From: Cyanobacteria bacterium UBA11370
GTDB lineage: Bacteria > Cyanobacteriota > Cyanobacteriia > Cyanobacteriales > Coleofasciculaceae
DNA length: 15,599 nucleotides
Assembly (NCBI GenBank): GCA_003486645.1
Contig: DNGI01000346.1
Span: 7,809 to 23,407, forward strand
Direction: 5' to 3'
The position numbers and the translations under genes were made by a program. Position 1 is the first letter of the stretch. The number at the start of each line of letters is the position of its first letter. Under the pieces are notes generated by a model. The model was not told the DNA's origin and did not search any database. It worked only from the letters and a program-made list of their open reading frames with translations. Shown piece after piece: positions 1-6,911 of this stretch.

Positions 1-282
1 TTAGATGAGGCTGGACATTTAACAGCAGCACCGGAATTAATTGTGGAAGTATTATCGCCAGGAGTTGAAAATGTCAGACGTGATCAGGAAGTGAAACTCA
101 AACTTTACTCATCACGGGGAGTACAGGAATATTGGATTGTGAATTGGCAGTTACAACAAATTGAAGTTTATCGCCGGGAACAAGCCAGTTTAAGACTGAT
201 AGCTACTCTTTTCAGTAATGATGTTTTGAGTAGTCCTTTGTTGCCTGGATTTAATTGCTCAATTGCTCAGTTATTTATTTAA
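1..282 (+). CDS. Uma2 family endonuclease, 5' end outside the window
   Basis: The open frame runs from base 1 with no start, so this is the C-terminal half of a gene that begins upstream; the GTG at 43 is internal. The 93 residues seen match the Uma2 (DUF820) PD-(D/E)XK nuclease-like family, abundant in cyanobacteria. The visible core is PELIVEVLSP, then a Lys/Tyr helix (KLKLYSSRGV) and the EYWIV strand. This corresponds to the family pattern (P)D-x-V-x-E-V...K-x(3)-Y...GV-x-EYW. In the first element the usual Asp is Glu (PEL rather than PDL). The C-terminus, ending near PGFNCSIAQLF, is the usual Uma2 tail. Nuclease activity is predicted from the fold only; the substrate and cellular role are unknown. 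The stop is TAA at 280-282. Confidence 0.85.
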   Translation, partial: LDEAGHLTAAPELIVEVLSPGVENVRRDQEVKLKLYSSRGVQEYWIVNWQLQQIEVYRREQASLRLIATLFSNDVLSSPLLPGFNCSIAQLFI

Positions 283-354
283 TATATATATAAGCTATTC
301 AGTATTCAAACTACTAGCCTAAGATTGGGGAGTGGGGAAGAAGACGCAGAGACA

Positions 355-410
355 AATAACCAACAACCAACAACCAACAACTAACAACCAACAACCAACA
401 ACCAATAACA
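355..410. repeat. Heptanucleotide tandem repeat, 8 copies of AAYAACY
   Basis: Eight contiguous 7-bp units run from 355 to 410, consensus AACAACC with AATAACC and AACAACT variants. It is a short tandemly repeated repetitive (STRR) sequence of the kind described in filamentous cyanobacteria. It lies in the leader of the SLH gene, 55 bp before its start. The same unit recurs in the spacers after fbp, tal and zwf. The rest of the 283-465 spacer has no recognisable gene. Confidence 0.9.
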
Positions 411-465
411 GAAACAAATTCTCTAAAAAAAGCATCAAAGACTTCAGTTCACATGAAGCCGATTA

Positions 466-2409
466 ATGATTAAACCTCTCAACTACTCAATCGCTCAATC
501 TATCTTACTTGCGTCCCTATTAAATTTATCAATACCCAGTGCTTTTGCCTTTTCCGATACTCAAAACCATTGGGCAAAGGATTGTATCAACCAAATGGCA
601 CCGCGCAAACTGGTAAGTGGTTATCCCGATGGTACATTTCGCCCCAATTCTACTATTACCCGTGCCGAATTTGCCGTTTTAATGTTAAATGCTTTTCCAG
701 ATGCCCCAGTAAAACGTAGTGGTGTAAGTTTTAAAGATGTTCCTAGTAATCATTGGGCACATCGGGCAATTCAAGAAGCGTATAAGCGGGCATTTTTTTC
801 CGGTTATCCAGGCGGTATTTTTCAACCCAGCCAACCCATTCCACGAGTACAAGCGATTGGTGTTCTAGCAGGTGCAAAAAATTATAGTATTCCTAATAAT
901 CCTGATAGCACATTAAGGCAATATTTTAACGATTCAGATCAGATTCCAGGATACGCAAAAAATGCGATCGCCGCCGCTGCTGTTAACACAATGGTTGTTA
1001 ATTATCCCAATATAAAACAGCTTAAACCTAATCAACAAGCTACGCGGGGAGAAGTCGCCTCATTAATCTGTCGGGCATTAAATATTTATGCCGTACCACC
1101 CCAATATATTGCTGGCGTAGACGTACATCCACAACAGGTAAGGGCATTACCAGGAGGACTTAATACTGTTCCGACATTTAATAGTAATCATCCCGAATTA
1201 GTAGAAACAGAAGGTATTTTACTTTCCACATTTTCGCCAGCAGGAAAACGAGTTCCCTCTGCCCATTTAAACTTTCCCTTCCAAGGACGATTTGATATTT
1301 TTACCCATCATATTGCCAGGGCGCAAACTCAGGCGGAAACTCGTCCCCTTTACCAAGGATTAATTTTACACAATCCAACTGACAAACCCATTACTGTGGA
1401 AATATTACAAGCGGCAAGTTATCTGAGTACCCCAGATGCGCCGTTTATTACCTTACCAGATATGGTAGAAAATCCTAACGGTACTGTCTATTCTGGTCCT
1501 GGTAGTCGTACTATGAATGATGTATTGCGGGATATTCGGAATGAGGATTTTCCGGATCAATTGGTACTAGAACCAGGGCAAAGTAAACTATTAATGAATC
1601 AAGCCATTCCTATTCGTCAAGCACCTGCATCAAATGGTCGTTCTACGATGATACGATTGCAAAGTAATGGGCAAGTTTATGTGGCTAACTTAGCAATGAA
1701 AGCCCCTCGTAATAGTAACGGGACGTATCGTGCCCCCACATTAGCAGAATGGCAAAATTTATTAGAAACAGGGGAATTAGCTGAACCCCGTGGATTAGTT
1801 CCGACTCCCCTCGATCCGCCGAAAGAACCAACCGTTTTTGGTCGAGTGGCGGGGGTTTCTGAAGGGACGCAATGGTTAGCACAAATTACTGATACTCCTG
1901 AATCAAATAATCTTAGAATTCCCCAACCGGGTGAGGCATTTTCCTATGTCGTAGGTACGCTACATTTAATTACCCTAAATACAGGTCAAATTCAAAGCGC
2001 TAAAATGCTAACTCGCTATCCTGATAGTGCGTATTATGCCCACAGTAATTATGGAGTGGAATATAATCTGACATTGCCCCTAAAAAATGCGACTAGTCAA
2101 TCACAAACGGTGACTGTATCGATACAAACGCCGTTAAAAGATGAGGGAGGTGCGGATAGATTACTATTTTTAAATCCACAGGTCGATCAGGTATTTTTTC
2201 GCGGCACAGTGAAGGTCAGTTATGAGGATGAACAGGGACAAAATCAGACGCGCTATGTGCATTTAGTCCAGCGGCGAGGACAACCGGGACAACCTTTAGT
2301 AACACTAAATTTGTCACCGAATGAGCAACGTAAGGTGCAAGTCGATTTTATTTATCCTCCTGATTCAACACCGCCGCAAGTTTTGACCGTTAGGACGTTG
2401 GAGAAGTAA
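466..2409 (+). CDS. Secreted SLH-domain protein with C-terminal DUF3370-like region
   Basis: The 647-residue protein opens with a Sec signal peptide; a hydrophobic stretch at about 10-28 ends SAFA, with likely cleavage before FSD. Three S-layer homology repeats follow at about 29-77, 89-136 and 154-206. Each shows the F-x-D...HWA (or equivalent)...SGYPDGTF-RP...TRAEFA pattern; the third is the most degenerate. SLH domains bind secondary polymers on peptidoglycan, so the protein is probably held at the cell wall or outer membrane. Residues from about 218 to the end (VRPLPGGLNTVPTFNSN, then VPSAHLNFPFQGRFDIF, then NGRSTMIRLQSNG) resemble the cyanobacterial DUF3370 family, which has no known function; I recognise it from memory. 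The ATG at 466 has no clear Shine-Dalgarno and overlaps a 6-codon ORF (453-473) in another frame. There is no OprB-type porin barrel, so it is not one of the common SLH porins. Confidence 0.85.
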   Translation: MIKPLNYSIAQSILLASLLNLSIPSAFAFSDTQNHWAKDCINQMAPRKLVSGYPDGTFRPNSTITRAEFAVLMLNAFPDAPVKRSGVSFKDVPSNHWAHRAIQEAYKRAFFSGYPGGIFQPSQPIPRVQAIGVLAGAKNYSIPNNPDSTLRQYFNDSDQIPGYAKNAIAAAAVNTMVVNYPNIKQLKPNQQATRGEVASLICRALNIYAVPPQYIAGVDVHPQQVRALPGGLNTVPTFNSNHPELVETEGILLSTFSPAGKRVPSAHLNFPFQGRFDIFTHHIARAQTQAETRPLYQGLILHNPTDKPITVEILQAASYLSTPDAPFITLPDMVENPNGTVYSGPGSRTMNDVLRDIRNEDFPDQLVLEPGQSKLLMNQAIPIRQAPASNGRSTMIRLQSNGQVYVANLAMKAPRNSNGTYRAPTLAEWQNLLETGELAEPRGLVPTPLDPPKEPTVFGRVAGVSEGTQWLAQITDTPESNNLRIPQPGEAFSYVVGTLHLITLNTGQIQSAKMLTRYPDSAYYAHSNYGVEYNLTLPLKNATSQSQTVTVSIQTPLKDEGGADRLLFLNPQVDQVFFRGTVKVSYEDEQGQNQTRYVHLVQRRGQPGQPLVTLNLSPNEQRKVQVDFIYPPDSTPPQVLTVRTLEK

Positions 2410-2420
2410 GCGATCGCCTC

Positions 2421-2557
2421 TAATACCAAGTTGGAATTAAAGATAGTAGATAGGAGAGACAAGGAGGACAAGGAGGACAAGGGGGACAAGGGAGACAAGG
2501 AGGATAAGGGGGACAAGGCAGAAGGAAAGTACTAGATATGAACGCAACTTGGTATAA
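2421..2557. repeat. Short inverted-repeat element (MITE-like) carrying a minisatellite
   Basis: ATACCAAGTTG (2423-2433) is matched by its exact reverse complement CAACTTGGTAT (2545-2555), giving 11-bp perfect ends about 133 bp apart. The ends can be read as CCAAGTTG flanked by TA on both sides, as for TA-targeting elements, but this is inference. No reading frame for a transposase exists inside. Nearly all of the interior is a purine-rich 9-bp tandem repeat. The element begins 11 bp after the SLH gene stop. Confidence 0.6.
2461..2523. repeat. 9-bp purine-rich minisatellite, consensus AAGGRGGAC
   Basis: Seven consecutive 9-bp units run from 2461: AAGGAGGAC twice, AAGGGGGAC, AAGGGAGAC, AAGGAGGAT, AAGGGGGAC and a degenerate AAGGCAGAA. 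The plus strand is almost wholly purine apart from one C or T per unit. The unit length is a multiple of three, so one frame is open, but there is no start codon or ribosome site, and I read it as non-coding. Confidence 0.85.
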
Positions 2558-2596
2558 GCAGATAAGCACAATTAAGGTTAAAATTCGCAGGGGTTG

Positions 2597-2629
2597 AGAA
2601 GTCGGGTTTCTTAAAGAAATTCGACTTCT
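2597..2629. repeat. Palindromic hairpin repeat upstream of the RNA methyltransferase gene
   Basis: AGAAGTCGGGTTTCTT (2597-2612) pairs with AAGAAATTCGACTTCT (2614-2629). In RNA all 16 positions can pair, two of them as G-U wobbles. The centre is a single base, so the practical loop is about 5-7 nt. It resembles dispersed palindromic repeats of cyanobacterial spacers (the AGAAACCCGGTTTCTT type). It would form in the leader of the downstream gene, 30 bp before the ATG. Confidence 0.65.
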
Positions 2630-2659
2630 GGGTGTGAGGTTTATTTACGCTGAGTTATC

Positions 2660-3784
2660 ATGAATCAATATTTTGCTACAGTTGCACGTGGTTTAGAATC
2701 CATAGCAGCTAAAGAACTTGAAAGACTGGGTGCCAGGGATGTTCGTCCTGATTTTACGGGGGTACATTTTAGCGGCGATCGCACGTTAATGTATCGAGTA
2801 AATCTTTTGGCAAGAACTATTTTTCGGGTATTAGTGATTTTAAAAGAATTTCCATGTCCGGATGCAAAAATACTCTACCAAGAAATTCAAAATATTCGTT
2901 GGGAGCATTATCTTCAGCCTAATAATAGTTTAGCTGTTAATGCAACGGGAGGTAATTCTAAACTTAATCATAATCACTTTACAGCTCTCCAGGTGAAAAA
3001 TGCGATCATAGATCAACAACGCCAAAAATTTGGTCAGCGGTCTAGTGTTAATACTGAAAATCCTGATATTTTAATTAATGTTCATATTCATCAAAACCAT
3101 TGTATTTTAAGTTTAGATAGTTCGGGTGCGAGTCTGCACCGACGCGGATATCGACCTGCAATGGGACTTGCACCACTCAAAGAAACACTAGCAGCGGCGC
3201 TTTTAGAACTGGCAGAATGGGATGCAACGATACCTTTATTAGATCCAATGTGTGGTTCGGGGACGATACCTTTAGAAGCGAGTTTAAACGCACTAAATAT
3301 TGCACCGGGATTATTTCGCAAGCGTTTTGGTTTTGAAGGTTGGCAAGATTTTGATCAAACTCTTTGGGAGGAGTTAATTGAAGAGGCAAAAAATTATAAA
3401 CTCCCGGCTTTAAAAGCACCCATTACAGGAAGCGATCGCAATTCTGATATCCTAAATCAAGCTTGCATTAATGCCAAACAATGTGGTGTTGAGCAGATGG
3501 TTAAATTTACTCAAACTGAGCTATCAACATTAGAACCAATCACAGATAATGGTATTATTATCTGTAATCCTCCCTATGGAGAACGTTTAGGAAATGTTAG
3601 AGAATTGGGGGATTTATATAAACTATTAGGGGATGTTTTTAAACAGCGTTTTAAAGGGTGGACAGCCTTTATTTTAACAGGAAATAAGGAGTTAGCGAAG
3701 CGGGTAGGACTGAAAGCAGCTCATCGAATTCCTGTGTATAATGGCTCAATCCCTTGCACATTTTTAAAATACGAATTGTATTGA
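2660..3784 (+). CDS. THUMP-domain class I SAM-dependent RNA methyltransferase (RlmL-N/YpsC type)
   Basis: The 374-residue protein belongs to the COG0116 group of 23S rRNA guanine-N2 methyltransferases. Its N-terminus (YFATVARGLESIAAKELERLGA, about 4-25) is the family's ferredoxin-like entry domain; a THUMP domain spans roughly 45-155. The signature LHRRGYR lies at 159-165. The Rossmann-fold methyltransferase follows: the SAM-binding motif DPMCGSGT at 195-202, the acidic loop GSDR at 257-260, and the catalytic NPPYGERLG at 303-311. This NPPY-type motif acts on exocyclic amines, which agrees with m2G formation. The length matches stand-alone proteins, not the long RlmKL fusion. The exact target nucleotide cannot be told from sequence, so no gene symbol is given. 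The ATG at 2660 is the first plausible start. Confidence 0.92.
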   Translation: MNQYFATVARGLESIAAKELERLGARDVRPDFTGVHFSGDRTLMYRVNLLARTIFRVLVILKEFPCPDAKILYQEIQNIRWEHYLQPNNSLAVNATGGNSKLNHNHFTALQVKNAIIDQQRQKFGQRSSVNTENPDILINVHIHQNHCILSLDSSGASLHRRGYRPAMGLAPLKETLAAALLELAEWDATIPLLDPMCGSGTIPLEASLNALNIAPGLFRKRFGFEGWQDFDQTLWEELIEEAKNYKLPALKAPITGSDRNSDILNQACINAKQCGVEQMVKFTQTELSTLEPITDNGIIICNPPYGERLGNVRELGDLYKLLGDVFKQRFKGWTAFILTGNKELAKRVGLKAAHRIPVYNGSIPCTFLKYELY

Positions 3785-3889
3785 TCTTCTGTTAGACATT
3801 AAAATTTCATATTATTTAGTTAGGCAACAATCCATTAAACCCTCTCCCCCTCTCCTCATCTGTCTCAAATGACAATTTATAACCCTGAT

Positions 3890-3990
3890 ATCAAATCCGG
3901 TTAATCAACCTCAGCACCTGTAAACCGAAACCCTGTAGAGACGTTGCAATGCAACGTCTCTACAATACGTACATTCACGCTAGATTTGAT
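3890..3990. repeat. Dispersed palindromic repeat between convergent genes
   Basis: At the centre, TGTAGAGACGTTGCA (3934-3948) is followed after one base by its exact reverse complement TGCAACGTCTCTACA (3950-3964), a perfect 15-bp hairpin. This GTAGAGACGTTGCATGCAAC-type sequence is a familiar high-copy cyanobacterial intergenic repeat. The flanks carry weaker inverted ends, ATCAAATC (3890-3897) and GATTTGAT (3983-3990), suggesting a complete MITE-like unit of about 100 bp. It lies between two converging genes and could stop transcription in both directions, although it has no T-run. The rest of the 3785-3998 spacer is pyrimidine-rich sequence without a gene. Confidence 0.75.
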
Positions 3991-3998
3991 CGGATACC

Positions 3999-4748
3999 TT
4001 AAAGGTTGGGATCAGGGTAAGGTAATCCTCGTGGAATTGTATTTTCTGTAAATTTACATCTGGAAAACTTTGCTCCTTTCCAGTTTACTTTAACGAGTGT
4101 TGCTCCTAAAAAGTCAGTATTTCTTAGCAAGGCATAATTAAATCTAGCATTGGTCAAATCTGCCGTATAAAACGAAGTGCCAATTGTGGTTTTAATCATT
4201 TTAATTAATTGAATAAACCCTCCCAAAGCAATAGCAAAAGCTAGACAGAATTGAGGAATTCCAGCCAGAGAAGAAACGATGTGACCTTGGCGGAAATTTT
4301 CGATAGAAAGAAGAACTGTGGCGACTAAACCTAAAACTCCAAATACTACAAAAAATCCAGCCGCTACTAAAATTTCCCCTTTTACTCCCATGGCTTTAGC
4401 GGAAACCACAACGCCAATTAAAATTAAAATTCCACCTCCTGTTAAAACAGCTAGCATAGAGGCGAAAGTAATGGCTCGATCAGTACCAATAAGGATTAAA
4501 GAAAATACAACACAAATCCCAATCAGAACTTCAATTAAAGCTAATGCTCCAGCTAAACCAACTGTTAATAAAACCACTACATTTTTACGGCTGAGTCCGG
4601 CTTTAACTCCTTCAAAGTTCGCTCCAACTAACTTAGTACGACTAAAATCACACCCCCGAATATCAGAACCGCTGAAGTTTCCATCCGTGAGGTTTTGCCC
4701 TTTGAAGGAGCGATTTTGCAGGTTTTGATTAGCAAAGTTGAGAGTCAT
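3999..4748 (-). CDS. Pentapeptide-repeat protein with a central membrane domain
   Basis: Read from the ATG at 4748 the protein has 249 residues. A TTG four codons upstream is also possible, but neither has a Shine-Dalgarno, so the ATG is preferred. The N-terminus (about 3-48) is built of pentapeptide repeats, A(D/N)LXX style, such as NFSGSDIRGCDFSRTKLVG. About four or five hydrophobic helices follow between roughly 57 and 184. A second pentapeptide block (about 195-233, with TADLTNARFNYALLRNTDF) comes after them. Pentapeptide repeats fold as right-handed beta helices, but two short blocks split by membrane helices do not point to a known function. This sandwich architecture is seen in several cyanobacterial proteins of unknown role. 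The gene is convergent with the methyltransferase gene. Confidence 0.8.
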   Translation of the reverse strand: MTLNFANQNLQNRSFKGQNLTDGNFSGSDIRGCDFSRTKLVGANFEGVKAGLSRKNVVVLLTVGLAGALALIEVLIGICVVFSLILIGTDRAITFASMLAVLTGGGILILIGVVVSAKAMGVKGEILVAAGFFVVFGVLGLVATVLLSIENFRQGHIVSSLAGIPQFCLAFAIALGGFIQLIKMIKTTIGTSFYTADLTNARFNYALLRNTDFLGATLVKVNWKGAKFSRCKFTENTIPRGLPYPDPNL

Positions 4749-4862
4749 ATCAAGTTGCAATCAGCAGCATTACGAGAGTAGGGAGTAGGGGAGAACTATC
4801 CTATCCTTATGATTAGAGATTATAAGTCAGGACTAACCAAGAACTAACAATCAAGACCCGAA

Positions 4863-5489
4863 CTAGGCAACCGCCTTAAACGCCATTTGCCAAAAATCTT
4901 TCTCTAATTGAGCCACCTTCAAAAATGCTTCTTTAGCTTGCTCCTGAACACTATCCGATGCTGTTTGTAATTCCTCATCCGCTTGCTTCTCCAACAACTT
5001 CACATAGTCCGTAAAACCCGGATTTCCCCAGCGATCTGCAAATTCTGTATAAGGTTCAGGCATCTTACCTGGTAGTTGCCATCCTTGATTATAAGCCAAC
5101 TCAATCGCCCAAAAAACAGTCGCTTGAACTGGATAAGCCATCCCCGCCAAACTGTGCATAAAATCACAGTACTCAATACAGGTTACTTGTTTTTGGGTAG
5201 CGAGATTTAGCGATCGCTCCGCCGCTTTTTCCTTAAACCAATTGAGTTCATCTTTCAAAGCCATCAACCCACTCAAAATTACATCAAAATGCTCTGGAGG
5301 AGCCACTCTCAATACCTGTGCGACCATCCGAGTAAACTCGGTCACAAACAAATAATCTTGAACTAGCCAAGTGTTAAATTGTTCGGGTTTAATCGTTCCT
5401 AATTTACACTGCTCAAGAAACGGATGAACCGTCGCTTCGTGCCATGTTTCCGTATTATTTTGCAGAAGTTGCTGACAAGTTAAGACCAT
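4863..5489 (-). CDS. TenA_E-like aminopyrimidine hydrolase family protein
   Basis: The 208-residue, all-helical protein resembles the TenA/thiaminase II family, which hydrolyses aminopyrimidine breakdown products of thiamin to HMP for re-use. WLVQDYLFV (42-50) carries the family's substrate-binding Asp (D45). The C-terminal LEKDFWQMAF carries the Glu (E196) that corresponds to the catalytic acid. Where cysteine-type TenA proteins have a Cys (LLPC-x-W-x-Y), this protein reads VFWAIELAYNQGW (125-137). That is the hallmark of the cysteine-less TenA_E branch, whose plant member acts on formylamino-HMP and amino-HMP. A TTG at 5507 extends the frame, but it lies in a tandem repeat, so the ATG at 5489 is chosen. 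It lies 72 bp downstream of the M20 amidohydrolase gene on the same strand, probably in one transcript. Confidence 0.82.
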   Translation of the reverse strand: MVLTCQQLLQNNTETWHEATVHPFLEQCKLGTIKPEQFNTWLVQDYLFVTEFTRMVAQVLRVAPPEHFDVILSGLMALKDELNWFKEKAAERSLNLATQKQVTCIEYCDFMHSLAGMAYPVQATVFWAIELAYNQGWQLPGKMPEPYTEFADRWGNPGFTDYVKLLEKQADEELQTASDSVQEQAKEAFLKVAQLEKDFWQMAFKAVA

Positions 5490-5495
5490 AATTAA

Positions 5496-5523
5496 CTCAA
5501 AATTCAAAATTCAAAACTCAAAA
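5496..5523. repeat. Heptanucleotide tandem repeat, 4 copies of YTCAAAA
   Basis: Four 7-bp units (CTCAAAA, TTCAAAA, TTCAAAA, CTCAAAA) run from 5496 to 5523, in the gap between the M20 gene and the TenA-like gene and just before the latter's ATG. This is a second STRR family, different in sequence from the AACAACC arrays but with the same period. Confidence 0.75.
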
Positions 5524-5561
5524 CTGACTATCATCCCGCTACGCTAACAAAACTCAAAACC

Positions 5562-6740
5562 CTACACACACTGCTGCCAATATCGATAAACAGCATAAGC
5601 AAGAGTAACAACCCCCGTCAAGATCGCAGATTCATCCACTTCAAATTGAGGATGATGCAGCGGATAATTCAGTTTATCAGGAAACCCAACACCAAGGCGA
5701 AACATTGTACCGGGTGCGTGTTCCAAATACATTGCAAAATCTTCTGCACCCATCGAAGGTTCCAGTAAGATTTGAACGCGATCGCTTCCCCACGCTTCTT
5801 TTGCTGATTCTTCCAAAAGCTGAGTTAACGCTAAATCATTTTGCACTGAAGGTGTTCCTCGCCGATACTTCACCTCATAGCGAGCGCCGTACATCTGACA
5901 AATATTTGCTACAATTTTTTCAATCCATGCTGGCAGATTCGCATGAGTTTCTGGATGAAGCGATCGCACCGTTCCCGCCAACCGCACCTGATCCGCAATC
6001 ACATTTTGCGCTCGTCCACCACTAATTTGTCCAATTGTCAAGACTAAGGGACGTAATGGATTTTGAGTGCGACTAATTGCCTGTTGCAGGGTTGTAATGA
6101 CCTGGGAAGCAATCCAAATTGCATCAATTGCTTCATGGGGACGAGCGCCGTGACCCGATTCGCCGATAATAAAGATTTCCAGATCATCAGCAGCGGCAGT
6201 TAACGCACCATAACGAATACCAATTGAACCCGCAGGAATTGAGGGGAAAACATGAACACCAAAAATAGCACTGACATCATTCATCACCCCATCTCGCACC
6301 ATCCAGTTTGCACCTTGAGCAATTTCTTCGGCGGGTTGGAACAAAAAGCGCACATTCCCCGGCAAACGTTCCCCCAACCCCGACAGTACCATAGCCGTGC
6401 CTAAACCGAGGGTCGTATGGACATCATGACCGCAGGCGTGCATAATTCCCAGTTTACGAGAGGCAAATTCCAGACGAGTTGCTTCGGTGATCGGTAACGC
6501 ATCCATATCCGTGCGAATTGCCACCAAACGTTCATCTGTACCTCCCACCAACTCACCAATCACACCCGTTTTACCGATTCCTTCTTGCACCACTAAACCG
6601 CAGGAGGACAAAACACCTGTAACATAAGCAGCAGTTTGGTATTCTTGACCGCTGAGTTCCGGGTGTGCGTGCAGGTGACGGCGAATTTCAATCAGGCGAG
6701 GAGCGAGGTTTTGGGCGAGGTCTTTAATTCGACTGAGCAT
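5562..6740 (-). CDS. M20 family (M20D) amidohydrolase, N-acyl-amino-acid/IAA-conjugate hydrolase type
   Basis: The 392-residue protein has the whole M20D pattern, typical of hippurate and IAA-amino-acid hydrolases. The N-terminal RRHLHAHPELS lies at 20-30 and RTDMDALP, with a conserved Asp, at 76-83. HACGHDVH at 101-108 gives metal ligands Cys103 and His105. PAEEIAQGA at 136-144 holds the catalytic and metal-binding glutamates (E138, E139), VHVFP holds His163, and LHHPQFEVDE (361-370) holds the last metal ligand His. It is cytosolic, with no signal peptide. These enzymes hydrolyse N-acyl bonds; the natural substrate cannot be read from sequence. The TenA_E-like gene follows on the same strand. 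Because an M20-family deformylase (YlmB) works with TenA in thiamin salvage in Bacillus, a similar role is possible but unproven. The ATG at 6740 is clear. Confidence 0.92.
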   Translation of the reverse strand: MLSRIKDLAQNLAPRLIEIRRHLHAHPELSGQEYQTAAYVTGVLSSCGLVVQEGIGKTGVIGELVGGTDERLVAIRTDMDALPITEATRLEFASRKLGIMHACGHDVHTTLGLGTAMVLSGLGERLPGNVRFLFQPAEEIAQGANWMVRDGVMNDVSAIFGVHVFPSIPAGSIGIRYGALTAAADDLEIFIIGESGHGARPHEAIDAIWIASQVITTLQQAISRTQNPLRPLVLTIGQISGGRAQNVIADQVRLAGTVRSLHPETHANLPAWIEKIVANICQMYGARYEVKYRRGTPSVQNDLALTQLLEESAKEAWGSDRVQILLEPSMGAEDFAMYLEHAPGTMFRLGVGFPDKLNYPLHHPQFEVDESAILTGVVTLAYAVYRYWQQCV

Positions 6741-6911
6741 AGAATAATGAAGGGTCTTACTGTATCAACTGTTGTACTCCATCATCTATAAATTTGGAAA
6801 ATTATGCAGCCGTTGGGATAAAAAATTGAGGGGAAAGGAACAATACAAACCCTTTACTCCTTAACCTTTCCTCTTTAGCCGCATAAAAGCAATAAGTCTA
6901 CTAAAAATACT
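6741..6911. other. Divergent spacer between the M20 gene and the oxidoreductase gene
   Basis: This 171-bp spacer must hold the starts of both divergent transcripts. An imperfect inverted repeat, AGGGGAAAGG (6829-6838) with CCTTTCCTCT (6865-6874), matches at 9 of 10 positions. I found no convincing -35/-10 pair and no THI-box (TPP riboswitch) pattern on either strand. Confidence 0.4.

Noticed and set aside
2461..2523. Minisatellite frame as a coding region rich in Lys/Asp/Glu
   Set aside because: One frame is open only because the unit length is divisible by three; no start codon or ribosome site accompanies it.
4318..4728. 136-codon plus-strand open frame
   Set aside because: It is the antisense shadow of the pentapeptide/membrane gene, with low-complexity Lys/Thr/Pro composition produced by the hydrophobic codons opposite.
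6741..6911. TPP riboswitch upstream of the M20/TenA pair
   Set aside because: I found no CUGAGA or ACCUGAUC-type THI-box motifs on either strand, so thiamin control is not supported.
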